Positions 1 to 7,586 are shown, counted from the first letter of the stretch. The stretch is DNA of 35,390 nucleotides from Planctomycetes bacterium GWF2_42_9 (GCA_001825675.1 MHYA01000212.1:252-35641), one strand, 5' to 3'. Numbers and translations: made by a program. Notes: generated by a model from the letters alone, not told the origin.

Positions 1-1
1 T

Positions 2-586
2 TTTTTACAAGATGTGAATGAAATGAATAAAATAAAGCATAATTTTTTGAGAACAAGTCCGCCAAAAGAAAGTGAAATTATGTGGGTTTTTATGTCGCCC
101 AATAGAGAACTTCAAAAAATTGGCTTAGCTGCTATGTCCTTACGACCGATAGAAACGGAAAGAATACAAAGAACGTTAATTGAATTTCTACAAGACCCAA
201 ATTTCTATTTTAAAGAATATGCTTTTCTTTCTCTAAACAAATTTAAAGAAAATCCTGCTGATAAGAATGATGCTGTACGAAAGAGGTTGTTGGAAATAAT
301 TAAAAACGAAGAAGGAAAAGGAAAAGGAAAAGGAAATATATCATTTCGTGAGTTTTTGTTACTTGCTAAGTTTCCATCTCAAGAGACTGCTTTATTTTTA
401 CAAGATCAATTAATGAAGGAAGGACAAGAGAATAAAATATACAGAATTGCTGCTTTTTCGGCATTGAAAAAAATGGGCGAACCGTATTTTACCAAAGTCC
501 TGGAATATGTCAAAAATCATAGTACTCCTGAGATGAAGAAAGAACTTTTGGAAAGAGAAAATACATGGCTTGATACTTCATTTTAA
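2..586 (+). CDS. HEAT-like repeat protein, 5' end off the window
   Basis: The reading frame is open from base 2. A GTG at 14 could be a start, but the upstream codons read FLQD, which matches later FLQD segments, so I treat the gene as truncated by the window edge. The visible 194 residues are helical and built of repeated units with FLQDP, FLSLNKF and AFSALKKMG signatures, like HEAT/Armadillo scaffolds. A charged linker of Gly-Lys repeats lies near residues 103-110. No catalytic motif, signal peptide or membrane segment is visible. Codon use is AT-rich, unlike the genes from 1099 onward. It probably belongs to the accessory element ending at the tRNA fragment (inference). Function unknown. 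Confidence 0.6.
   Translation, partial: FLQDVNEMNKIKHNFLRTSPPKESEIMWVFMSPNRELQKIGLAAMSLRPIETERIQRTLIEFLQDPNFYFKEYAFLSLNKFKENPADKNDAVRKRLLEIIKNEEGKGKGKGNISFREFLLLAKFPSQETALFLQDQLMKEGQENKIYRIAAFSALKKMGEPYFTKVLEYVKNHSTPEMKKELLERENTWLDTSF
314..336 (+). repeat. GGAAAA tandem repeat inside the HEAT-like gene
   Basis: Three perfect GGAAAA units plus a partial fourth. They encode the Gly-Lys linker of the surrounding protein. The 6-bp unit keeps the frame when its copy number changes, so the linker length could vary between strains. Confidence 0.7.
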
Positions 587-853
587 AATAGAATAATAAC
601 CATTTTATATAAGGACATAATAACCAAAAACTCATTTGATGTTAAGTTTATGCTTGTAAAAGCATTGTGGCTAAAATTTAAGGAAATTTCAATTCGAAAA
701 ACAAAACAAAAGAAAACTCGCAGTACTCAATGATTGGTCACATCAAAGTCAGGTCCATTATCTCAACTTCTTTTTTCCACAAGTAGTCTACTCTTTTGCC
801 ATCCATATGCTGTGACACTTTCTTGTCCAGAATACATTTTACTTCTTGGTTGC

Positions 854-869
854 GCGAGTATATACTCGC
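854..869. repeat. Perfect 16-bp palindrome
   Basis: GCGAGTATATACTCGC reads identically on both strands with no spacer. It lies about 140 bp left of the tRNA fragment, next to the TGCAAT repeats. It could be a dimeric protein-binding site at the element end; no specific protein can be named. Confidence 0.75.
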
Positions 870-875
870 AATCAA

Positions 876-933
876 TGCAATTCGGTGCAATGTGGTGCAA
901 TAAATGCAATGATTTTTAGAAATAACTTGCAAT
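876..933 (+). repeat. Five TGCAAT direct repeats, four of them helically phased
   Basis: TGCAAT occurs at 876, 886, 896, 905 and 928. The first four lie 10, 10 and 9 bp apart, one DNA turn each. Such phasing suggests protein binding along one helix face. Next to a probable att site, arm-type integrase or excisionase sites are a reasonable guess (inference). Confidence 0.6.
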
Positions 934-977
934 TTGTCGTCAATTGTAGCTCATTGTCGTTCAATGAGTTACGACAA
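934..977. repeat. TTGTCGT direct and inverted repeats with a hairpin
   Basis: TTGTCGT occurs at 934-940 and 954-960 (20 bp apart) and inverted as ACGACAA at 971-977. Overlapping these, CTCATTG (950-956) and CAATGAG (962-968) form a perfect 7-bp stem with a 5-nt loop. The cluster sits 30-75 bp from the tRNA fragment and is part of the same putative recombination region. Confidence 0.6.
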
Positions 978-1007
978 AATGCGAAAAAATTGGAATTTGA
1001 AATGGGA

Positions 1008-1054
1008 ATTGCCTTACAAGCAGGATGTCACAGGTTCAAGTCCTGTACTGCCCA
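1008..1054 (+). pseudogene. 3' half of tRNA-Val(TAC), probable attR site
   Basis: The bases fit a tRNA from the anticodon arm to the discriminator. The anticodon loop CTTACAA (1013-1019) carries anticodon TAC. The 3' anticodon strand GCAGG is followed by a 5-nt variable loop, a perfect 5-bp T stem ACAGG/CCTGT around TTCAAGT, the acceptor strand ACTGCCC and A1054. CCA is not encoded. Upstream there is no GGGCAGT acceptor partner and no D arm, so the gene is only a fragment. Tyrosine recombinases often target tRNA genes at the anticodon loop and leave exactly such a 3' duplicate at the far end of the island. The element would lie to the left and the chromosome to the right. Confidence 0.8.
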
Positions 1055-1098
1055 TTGTTCCCGGAATTTTGCACTTCAAGAAGCCCACAGATTTCGCA

Positions 1099-1578
1099 TT
1101 ACCCAATTATTTTAGTAAAAATTAACTTTGGGTCGTTTGGTGCATAAAAATCAGCTACGTAGGCTGCCTGAATATATCCATTTTTGATGTAAAATTGCTG
1201 CGTGGACACGTATTTTTGCGAGCCCGAAGTCTCGATTACCGATAATCGGCCATTTTGGGTTTTGATCTGTTTTTCCGCAAATGCCAATAATTGGCTGCCG
1301 ATATGCTGTTTTTGCAAGTCTGGGTCTACCGCAATCCAATAAATATCGAATGTGCCTAGCGTGCAGGGCGTTGCGCCGAAACATATCCACCCGACGGCCT
1401 TGCCGTTAATATCCGCTACGTAAGATTGGTATGTGCAGCCGGGCTTTTGCAGGACAGCGTCTTCAAAAACTTCTTTGGCGATGTCGATTTCCACCGGCCG
1501 GAAGAAATCCGTCCGCACGATAACATCCATTATGGTTTGCTGATCGCGGGCGACTGCTTTACGTATATTTACGTTCAT
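1099..1578 (-). CDS. GNAT-family N-acetyltransferase of the KamA operon
   Basis: A 159-residue single-domain GNAT fold, expected to use acetyl-CoA to acylate an amine. The motif A region reads WIAVDPDLQKQHIGSQLL (about residues 81-98). It keeps the V-x-P strand and the Gln, but has His where the Q/R-x-x-G-x-G/A signature usually has its first Gly. The C-terminal FYIKNGY segment matches the usual GNAT end. Its ATG overlaps the TGA of the upstream ATP-grasp gene by ATGA, so translation is coupled. Beside a lysine 2,3-aminomutase, an amine of beta-lysine is a plausible substrate, as with AblB in N-epsilon-acetyl-beta-lysine synthesis. AblB is longer, and I see no specific AblB signature. Confidence 0.8.
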   Translation of the reverse strand: MNVNIRKAVARDQQTIMDVIVRTDFFRPVEIDIAKEVFEDAVLQKPGCTYQSYVADINGKAVGWICFGATPCTLGTFDIYWIAVDPDLQKQHIGSQLLAFAEKQIKTQNGRLSVIETSGSQKYVSTQQFYIKNGYIQAAYVADFYAPNDPKLIFTKIIG

Positions 1579-2594
1579 TTTGAATATCCTTTTAGTCGAA
1601 TCTCGGCGTTTTCGATTACCGCGAACACAAAAAGTTCATACGGGATACCCGCCGCCTCAAGAGCCGCTGCAAAACCTGCGTCCGCGGAAATATCCGGATT
1701 TGGATTAACTTCGATAACGTAAGGTTTATCTTTTTCATCGAGCCGAAAATCGACACGGATATAATCCTGACAACCTAAAGTCTGCCAGGCGGAAATCGCA
1801 AATTTTTCAATTTCGCCGCTCAATTTTATATTCAGATCTGCCGGAATTTTCCGAGGCGTATTATTGTATGCGAAAGAATCCTTTTGCCATTTTGCGTTGT
1901 AATCAACAATTCTCGGCAAATCTTTTGGAAACGCGGAAAAATCAATTTCAGCAATCGGCAGGACATCAACTTTTCCATTTCTTTCGAGTATGGATACATT
2001 CAATTCCCTTGTAGCGATAAACTGTTCGACGATCACCGGCTGCTCAAATCTTTTTTGTAATTGCTGCACGATTGCTCTTGCTTTTTCTCTTTCAGCCGGC
2101 ATTTCGACAACACAATCACACGTTATGCCTTCGCTCGCGTCCGAAAGTGCGGGCTTGATAATGTATTTTCCTTTTTTAAGCATATTCGGATTGAATCTTT
2201 CGTTTGCCTGGAAAACCGCACCAGTAGGGCAGGGAATATTGTTTGCGGCAAAAATCGCTTTAGCTTGTGATTTATTTTGAGCGGTTATAAGAGCACCTGT
2301 TTTGCTTCCGGTAGCACTTTTGCCGAATGCCTGGCAAATAATGGGTACAAAACAAGCATGCTGAATATCGCCTAAAAACTCCTCGACAAGATTAAAGATG
2401 ATTTTTTCTTTTCTATCACCAAGAATATTCATCAGATGTGCTAAATTTTCAATCGCCAGAACAGAAGATTTAATGCCCAGCTTTTTGCACGATTGTTCTA
2501 CAATTTCGACCTGCTCCATCACGCCCGCTCTGCTTTGGTACAGAGGATCATTGACATCGCCGAAAGTATTGTGCAGAATTAAAACATTATCCAT
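1575..2594 (-). CDS. ATP-grasp ligase B of the KamA operon (Ddl-like)
   Basis: A 339-residue ATP-grasp protein related to D-alanine-D-alanine ligase; such enzymes join a carboxylate to an amine through an acyl phosphate. The N-terminal part (MDNVLILHNTFGD) is a Rossmann-like lobe. KYIIKPALSDASEGI near residues 144-158 is the ATP-binding lysine and loop, and RVDFRLDEKDKPYVIEVNPNPD holds the Mg ligands (Asp, Glu, Asn). I chose ATG 2594 because it begins inside the upstream stop (8-nt overlap ATGGATAA); an upstream start at 2621 is possible. It differs clearly from its neighbour at 2587-3585, so the two probably act on different substrates or in sequence. Confidence 0.85.
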   Translation of the reverse strand: MDNVLILHNTFGDVNDPLYQSRAGVMEQVEIVEQSCKKLGIKSSVLAIENLAHLMNILGDRKEKIIFNLVEEFLGDIQHACFVPIICQAFGKSATGSKTGALITAQNKSQAKAIFAANNIPCPTGAVFQANERFNPNMLKKGKYIIKPALSDASEGITCDCVVEMPAEREKARAIVQQLQKRFEQPVIVEQFIATRELNVSILERNGKVDVLPIAEIDFSAFPKDLPRIVDYNAKWQKDSFAYNNTPRKIPADLNIKLSGEIEKFAISAWQTLGCQDYIRVDFRLDEKDKPYVIEVNPNPDISADAGFAAALEAAGIPYELFVFAVIENAEIRLKGYSK

Positions 2595-3585
2595 TCTTTG
2601 CTCTTTTAAAAGCGTTATCAAGAATCGTGCCGATCAATTTTTCGTAGCTCATACCTTCCTGCGTTGCAATCATCGGCAAATCAGAATGAGTTGGATGCAG
2701 ACCCGGTAGGGGATTGACCTCTATAAAGCAGGCCTTACCCTGTTTGTCGCATCGAATGTCGACCCTGGCGGTATCTCGGCACTGCAAAATCTTATAACAT
2801 TCAAGAGCCAAAGTTTCAACTTCCTTCTTCAAAGCTGGCGAATCCTTCACAGGATGATAAATAATCCGCGATTCGCATTCTTCCTTGTTCAGATACGAAT
2901 AGATAGCAGGCTCATCTTTGCTTGCCATTTCGATTTCCATCGTTCCCAGGACATACGCGTCCGCGCCGTTACCCAGAATAGCTGTGGTAAATTCCCGACC
3001 CGGAAGATATTCCTCAATCAACACCGGTTGGCGATATTCTTTGAGCAACTGCATACAAATTTTCTTCAACTGCTTTAAATCGTTAATATGCGAATTGCCG
3101 TCTATTCCTTTTCCTGTTCCTTCCGCAAGCGGCTTGGCGAATAACGGGTAATTCAGTTTAATATTCTTTAAATCTTTTTCGTTCTCAATCACGGCAAATG
3201 CCGCCGTCGCAAGGCCTGCCTGTGCCACTAGCTGTTTTGCGATACCCTTATCGAGTGTTGTCGCGCAAACAAGGGGATCAGAAAAAGTATATGGTATCTG
3301 ATACAATTCAAGCATAGCGGGAACATAAGATTCTCTGCATCTGCCGCCGATACTTTCAGCGATATTGAAAACCATATCCCACCTTTTGCCCGCAGCGAGC
3401 ATTTGGCAAAGCGCTTTGCCGTTACCTATTCGTTCGACATTATAACCAAGCGATTCGATCGTTTTAGCGATAGCGTCAATCGTGCCTTCAGAATCGAACT
3501 CGGCGACATCCTGTTCGGAGTATCCCTCGGCAAGATAATCTTTGCGTAAATCATAAACGAAACCTATCTGCTTTTTGTGCCCCAT
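2587..3585 (-). CDS. ATP-grasp ligase A of the KamA operon (Ddl-like)
   Basis: A 332-residue ATP-grasp enzyme of the D-Ala-D-Ala ligase superfamily. The segment FNIAESIGGRCRESYVPAML (about residues 93-112) matches the FNIAEG-GR-RE-VPA variant common in Ddl-like proteins outside peptidoglycan clusters. YPLFAKPLAEGTGKGI carries the ATP lysine and Gly loop. ARVDIRCDKQGKACFIEVNP holds the metal-binding Asp/Glu/Asn, and NPLPGLHP closes the site. It starts 3 nt after the kamA stop and overlaps the next gene. No mur or ftsZ genes are nearby, so a role in cell-wall D-Ala-D-Ala synthesis is unlikely; amino-acid ligation in a small-molecule pathway fits better (inference). Confidence 0.87.
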   Translation of the reverse strand: MGHKKQIGFVYDLRKDYLAEGYSEQDVAEFDSEGTIDAIAKTIESLGYNVERIGNGKALCQMLAAGKRWDMVFNIAESIGGRCRESYVPAMLELYQIPYTFSDPLVCATTLDKGIAKQLVAQAGLATAAFAVIENEKDLKNIKLNYPLFAKPLAEGTGKGIDGNSHINDLKQLKKICMQLLKEYRQPVLIEEYLPGREFTTAILGNGADAYVLGTMEIEMASKDEPAIYSYLNKEECESRIIYHPVKDSPALKKEVETLALECYKILQCRDTARVDIRCDKQGKACFIEVNPLPGLHPTHSDLPMIATQEGMSYEKLIGTILDNAFKRAKNG

Positions 3586-3588
3586 ATA

Positions 3589-4926
3589 TTATGGCTCGAA
3601 CAGATAAGCTGTTTTGCTCACGACAGCTCTTTGATGATTCTTCAATTTATGATTCTTTGCGTGCGAAACAGGTCTGCTGCCGCTTGCCAGTTCCCAAACG
3701 CCGGTATTTTCAGCAGGCTGTGAATTTACAGGCATCTGCTGGATGCAAGGTTCAGGATAATTCACAAGCAGCCCCTGATAATTCCGCAAAACGGTATGCG
3801 AAGGACTCATTGATACGATGTAATTTGGAAGTATCGGGATTTTGCCGCCGCCATAAGGTGCATCGACGACAAATGACGGTATCGCGATGCCGCTTACTCT
3901 GCCGCGGAGATATTCCATAATTTCAACGCCTTTTCGGATCGATGTGCGGAAATGCTCAACGCCCCGTACAAGGTCGCACTGGTAAAGATAATAAGGCCGA
4001 ACGCGCATCTGAATCAGACCTTTGCAAAGCTGCTCGATTATTCTGGCGTCATCATTAACGCCCGCCAGCAGCACTGTCTGATTGCCAAGCGGAATACCAG
4101 CATCGGCAAGTTTTGCGCAAGCCTGCTTTGCCTGCGGTGTTATTTCGTTTGGATGGTTAAAATGCGTATTTATCCACAACGGATGATACTTTTTCAGCAT
4201 ATTAACCAGATTGTCCGTAACTCTCATCGGCATAACCACCGGCACGCGTGTCCCGATTCGGATTACCTGAACCGTTGGAACGCTCCGAAGTGCTGAAAGT
4301 ACCATTTCGATGGATTCATCGCTCATCGTTAGCGGATCGCCGCCAGATACGATTACATCGCTTACTTCAGGGTGAGCGTTAAGATATTCGGTTACCTGTC
4401 TTAGTCTCGGCTGTGTTATGCAGCTTTCGCGAGAGCCTGCAATTCTTTTACGCGTACAATGCCTGCAATACATCGAGCACATTGTTGTTGCGATAAGCAA
4501 AACCCTGTCGCGGTAGCGGTGCACCATACCCGGCACAGGCATATCCTCATCTTCCGATAGCGGATCATCGCAAAGGAACAGCGGATCAACAAGTTCACGA
4601 GGCTGAGGAACTGCCATCGCAAAGATCGGGTCTGAAATATCAGCCTTGCGGATCAGCGAAGCGTAATAGGGCGTAATCGCCATTGGGAATTTTTGAATAA
4701 CACCGTCAATGTGCGGAAATTTCAAACCAGGCAAATATTCCGCCAGTTGCTGCGCAGACTTCAACCTGTTTCTTATCTGCCATTTCCAATCGTTAAAATT
4801 GGGAGTCCCAGCAGCGTTATTCAAAGCGTTAAAATTAGGTGTGTCAGAGGCAGGCAAGTGCCTACCCGGAGGTTCATCTTCCTGATTATCCGCCGAATCC
4901 ATCGGCGAATCTGCATCATTAAGCAT
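3589..4926 (-). CDS. kamA: KamA-family lysine 2,3-aminomutase (radical SAM, PLP)
   Basis: Lysine 2,3-aminomutase converts L-lysine to L-beta-lysine with SAM, a [4Fe-4S] cluster and PLP. From ATG 4926 (AGAAAGAAG upstream; a GTG at 4974 is the alternative) the protein has 445 residues. The cluster motif C-SMY-C-RH-C is at 150/154/157, SGGDPL at 194-199, and the PLP lysine in GGGKIP at 362. Asp318 (CDLVRGVEHF) and Asp355 (VVDAP) match the two Asp that hold the substrate amine in clostridial LAM; glutamate mutases replace these, so lysine is the likely substrate. The first ~45 residues are an acidic, low-complexity extension with TPNFN twice. First gene of a four-gene operon. Confidence 0.9.
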   Translation of the reverse strand: MLNDADSPMDSADNQEDEPPGRHLPASDTPNFNALNNAAGTPNFNDWKWQIRNRLKSAQQLAEYLPGLKFPHIDGVIQKFPMAITPYYASLIRKADISDPIFAMAVPQPRELVDPLFLCDDPLSEDEDMPVPGMVHRYRDRVLLIATTMCSMYCRHCTRKRIAGSRESCITQPRLRQVTEYLNAHPEVSDVIVSGGDPLTMSDESIEMVLSALRSVPTVQVIRIGTRVPVVMPMRVTDNLVNMLKKYHPLWINTHFNHPNEITPQAKQACAKLADAGIPLGNQTVLLAGVNDDARIIEQLCKGLIQMRVRPYYLYQCDLVRGVEHFRTSIRKGVEIMEYLRGRVSGIAIPSFVVDAPYGGGKIPILPNYIVSMSPSHTVLRNYQGLLVNYPEPCIQQMPVNSQPAENTGVWELASGSRPVSHAKNHKLKNHQRAVVSKTAYLFEP

Positions 4927-5202
4927 ATCTTCTTTCTGTAAAACCCGTTGTATAGAAAAGGACGACTTAAACACTAAGCCGTCCCTAAAAGTTTTATGAT
5001 GCTATTTCAATACCCTGATTATCGGCGTTGTCAATAGTTTTTTGCATTTTTTTTGATAAATCCCCACTTTTTTTGTTTTTCACGGCACATCGATACTTAA
5101 AAGTACAGTCTTTATTCTTATAAGAGAACTAGCTTTTTAACTGATTTTAAATTTTTGCATAAAGTTGTCTAATTCATAAAATTTTTTTAGAAAGGAAAAA
5201 TC

Positions 5203-6429
5203 ATGGGATTCAATCCATTAAAAGAAAAGGGGATTCCGCTGGAAAATCAGGTTCAAAGCTGGCAGCAGATCAATCCGCAACCGTACGATAAAAATGAAAT
5301 ACATCCTTATACCAGAACTCGTATAATCCTTATGAATGGTATCGAAGTGGAAGGTGCGATTTTCAAACATCAATTCGCCAGGCACTGCAGCGATCCCGAA
5401 ATTAACAGGCAGATCGCGATTACACGTGCCTTGGAACAGCAGCAGCAGAAAGTAATTAATTGGCTTTCACCCGCCGATGAATCAGCTATCGAGATTACAA
5501 TCGGCTATGAACAGGTCGCGGTCGATCTTACCGCATGGCTTGCCCGTACTGAAAAAGACAAAACCGTCAAAGATGCCCTCGACTTTGCCTTGTTGGAAGA
5601 TTTCGACCATCTTTACAGGTTTGCAAATCTTTTGGAATTAGAGGAAAACAAACAGGCAGAAAAAAGTGTTCGTGATTTAACGGAAATTATGCCCGGCAGA
5701 CCTACCATCAGCGAACATCGCCATCCGTATGATAACATAAGAAAGCCGGTAGATTTTCAAACCGCCGACATTTTAACCAAGCTGCATATCCTAACTATTG
5801 TATCAGGCGAACAGCAAACAATGAATTTCTATATGAATGTCGGCAACCGGGCAAAAACTATGATTGGCAGAGGTCTTTATCAGGAAATAGCTCAAGTTGA
5901 GGAAGAGCACGTTTCGCACTACGAATCTCTCGCCGACCCGACTTCGACGTGGTTCGAAATGCTTGTGCTGCACGAATATAACGAATGCTATATGTATTAT
6001 TCCTGCCTTGAATCAGAAGTTGATGAAAGGATGAAAAAGATTTGGCAGCATCACCTCGAAGAAGAAATAGGCCATCTGCACGCAGCTTTGGATTTAGCGA
6101 AGAAATTTGAAGGTATGGATGCTTCGGATATGATGCTTCCCGACCAGTTTCCTGAATTGACGGTATTCAAGTCGAATATCGATTATGTTCGTGATATTTT
6201 GAAAAACCAGATCGATCTAAATTGCGATGGATTCGATTATGTCGAAACCGACAGGTTGAGCAGGGATCACAGATTCCATCAGCATCAGGAAATCGTCAAC
6301 GCAGGCATTGTTCCCAGCCAGGAAGTTGTTCAGGAACATATTGAGAGCAAAGGTATGGATTATCGGCTCGAGATGGAAGGCGAACATCCAGTTGAAAGAT
6401 TACGAGAAAGACAGGTGGTTTTAGTTTAA
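5203..6429 (+). CDS. Two-domain ferritin-like protein, function unknown
   Basis: The 408-residue soluble protein has two helical segments rich in metal-ligand patterns. The first lies around residues 100-150 (Glu103, LLEDFDHLYRF with Glu132/His136). The second lies around 200-300 (Glu203, EEEHVSHYE at 233-241, LHEYNECY with Glu258, EEEIGHLH with Glu287/His291). Repeated E-x-x-H helices are the di-iron signature of ferritin-like proteins, so I infer an iron or diiron-oxygen role; the substrate is unknown. The start is secure, with AGAAAGGAAA 7-16 nt upstream. It is transcribed away from the kamA operon and ends in a strong terminator. Confidence 0.75.
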   Translation: MGFNPLKEKGIPLENQVQSWQQINPQPYDKNEIHPYTRTRIILMNGIEVEGAIFKHQFARHCSDPEINRQIAITRALEQQQQKVINWLSPADESAIEITIGYEQVAVDLTAWLARTEKDKTVKDALDFALLEDFDHLYRFANLLELEENKQAEKSVRDLTEIMPGRPTISEHRHPYDNIRKPVDFQTADILTKLHILTIVSGEQQTMNFYMNVGNRAKTMIGRGLYQEIAQVEEEHVSHYESLADPTSTWFEMLVLHEYNECYMYYSCLESEVDERMKKIWQHHLEEEIGHLHAALDLAKKFEGMDASDMMLPDQFPELTVFKSNIDYVRDILKNQIDLNCDGFDYVETDRLSRDHRFHQHQEIVNAGIVPSQEVVQEHIESKGMDYRLEMEGEHPVERLRERQVVLV

Positions 6430-6450
6430 TTAATCCAACGTTTAAATATG

Positions 6451-6481
6451 AAAAGGCAGTTTCATAATGGAGCTGCCTTTT
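6451..6481. terminator. Intrinsic terminator between convergent genes
   Basis: A 9-bp stem AAAAGGCAG (6451-6459) pairs with CTGCCTTTT (6473-6481) and is followed by more T. It serves the ferritin-like gene on the plus strand. The A-run on the left gives a weaker tail for the minus-strand hydrolase gene, whose stop codon lies upstream of it at 6491. Confidence 0.85.
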
Positions 6482-6490
6482 TTTACTTAC

Positions 6491-7318
6491 TTAATTTACG
6501 GCGGCCTTGATATGATTCAATAAAATTGTAAGTGCAGGCTTGAGCATCTCACCGTGATTATGCCCCTGGATTTCGTATAGTTCAGTTTTTGTATGCCCGG
6601 CGACTTTCATCATACGCATCATGTACGCGTTTTCTTCATACCTTCCGAGCAGTTCCATATTTCTGTCGCCTGTGATCAAAATCAGAGCGGGGGCATCTGC
6701 ACGTACATAATAGAGCGGCGCAAACTGGTCGATAATCGGCTGTTTGTCGGAAATTTTTCTTTCTTCACGAATAACCATGTGCGTTATCATCTGGCCGCTG
6801 CACGGAATAATGCCCGCGATTTTGTCGGCATCGATGTTGTATTTCGCAAGCCGGCTTTTGTCCAGACCAACAACGCTTACGAGATAACCACCTGCGGAAT
6901 GACCAGCAATAAATATTTTATTTGGGTCGCCTCCGTATTTTTCGATGTTTCTGAAAGTCCAGGCAACAGCCGCTGCTGCATCTTCAATATACGCTGGGCA
7001 ATTGACTTTTGGGTATAAGCGGTAATTGACAGCGACTACCGCGATTCCTTGTTGTTTCAATTCTTCAGGTATGCTTTTACTGCCGCCTTTTATTCCGCCG
7101 CCGTGAAACCATACTAACGTTGTGAAATGCGTTTTGTTGGTTGGGTAATATATATCAAGCCGACAACGCTCCGCAATGTACGCGTCGGATTTAGCTTCAT
7201 TTGCGTCGCGGTATAATATGTCGTTTTCTGTTTTATATATAAGGTTTGGTTCTGCATAAACACTGGCAGAAAAAAACAGTGCGACAAATACAGCTAATAA
7301 TGATGGATTAATTTTCAT
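6491..7318 (-). CDS. Secreted alpha/beta hydrolase (esterase/lipase-like)
   Basis: A 275-residue serine hydrolase. Residues 1-22 form a signal peptide ending VYA/E, so the enzyme is exported. FHGGG (71-75) is the oxyanion-hole motif of the hormone-sensitive-lipase/BD-FAE group. Ser141 in GHSAGG is the nucleophile, Asp218 (TGDRN) a likely acid, and His253 or His255 in GHNHGE the catalytic base. Planctomycetes that degrade plant or algal polysaccharide often carry such secreted acetyl- or feruloyl-type esterases; the actual ester is not visible from sequence. It is a single gene, facing the ferritin-like gene across a shared terminator. Confidence 0.88.
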   Translation of the reverse strand: MKINPSLLAVFVALFFSASVYAEPNLIYKTENDILYRDANEAKSDAYIAERCRLDIYYPTNKTHFTTLVWFHGGGIKGGSKSIPEELKQQGIAVVAVNYRLYPKVNCPAYIEDAAAAVAWTFRNIEKYGGDPNKIFIAGHSAGGYLVSVVGLDKSRLAKYNIDADKIAGIIPCSGQMITHMVIREERKISDKQPIIDQFAPLYYVRADAPALILITGDRNMELLGRYEENAYMMRMMKVAGHTKTELYEIQGHNHGEMLKPALTILLNHIKAAVN

Positions 7319-7560
7319 ATTAATGCTGATGTTATGTGGAAATGATTATAAAGTCAAATGCTTTGCAAAAAAGGCCTTAAGTTGGGTTGTGTAAGCCGGT
7401 CCGAAAATAGAAAAATAAAATCACAAGAAAAACTGATTAATTAGTTTTGCATTTTTTGGGTCGGTGAGAAATTTTTGCCGTATCGCGCAAAGGAAAAATT
7501 GCGCAAACATTAATAACCGCACGGGGCAAACCGCGGCGGGCAAGCCTACCTGCAATTTAT

Positions 7561-7586
7561 AGCCACTAAGACACAAAGACACTAAG
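7561..7586 (+). repeat. CACTAAG/ACACAAAG word repeat
   Basis: AGCCACTAAG, ACACAAAGAC and ACTAAG follow one another. The same vocabulary recurs at 9529-9553 (accacgaaggcactaag) and 27431-27460 (agccacagagaacacagag). It appears to be one degenerate dispersed family confined to intergenic DNA. Confidence 0.55.

Larger units (their letters stand above)
587..1007. other. AT-rich end of probable integrated element, no credible gene
   Basis: Short open frames exist on both strands (for example 738-932 on the minus strand), but none has a recognisable domain or a good ribosome site. The right half, 850-980, is dense in short repeats and palindromes described separately. I read this stretch as the non-coding terminus of a mobile element rather than a gene region. 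Confidence 0.5.

Noticed and set aside
738-932. A minus-strand 64-codon frame near the att region, considered as an integrase tail or antitoxin
   Set aside because: No integrase motif (no R, H-x-x-R or Y in context) and no known antitoxin fold; it overlaps the repeat cluster.
1008-1054. Complete tRNA gene
   Set aside because: No D arm and no acceptor partner GGGCAGT could be found within 100 bp upstream; only the 3' half is present.
2587-3585. True D-alanine-D-alanine ligase for the cell wall
   Set aside because: The gene is coupled to kamA, a second ATP-grasp gene and a GNAT, with no cell-wall genes nearby; the FNIAES variant also fits non-wall homologues.
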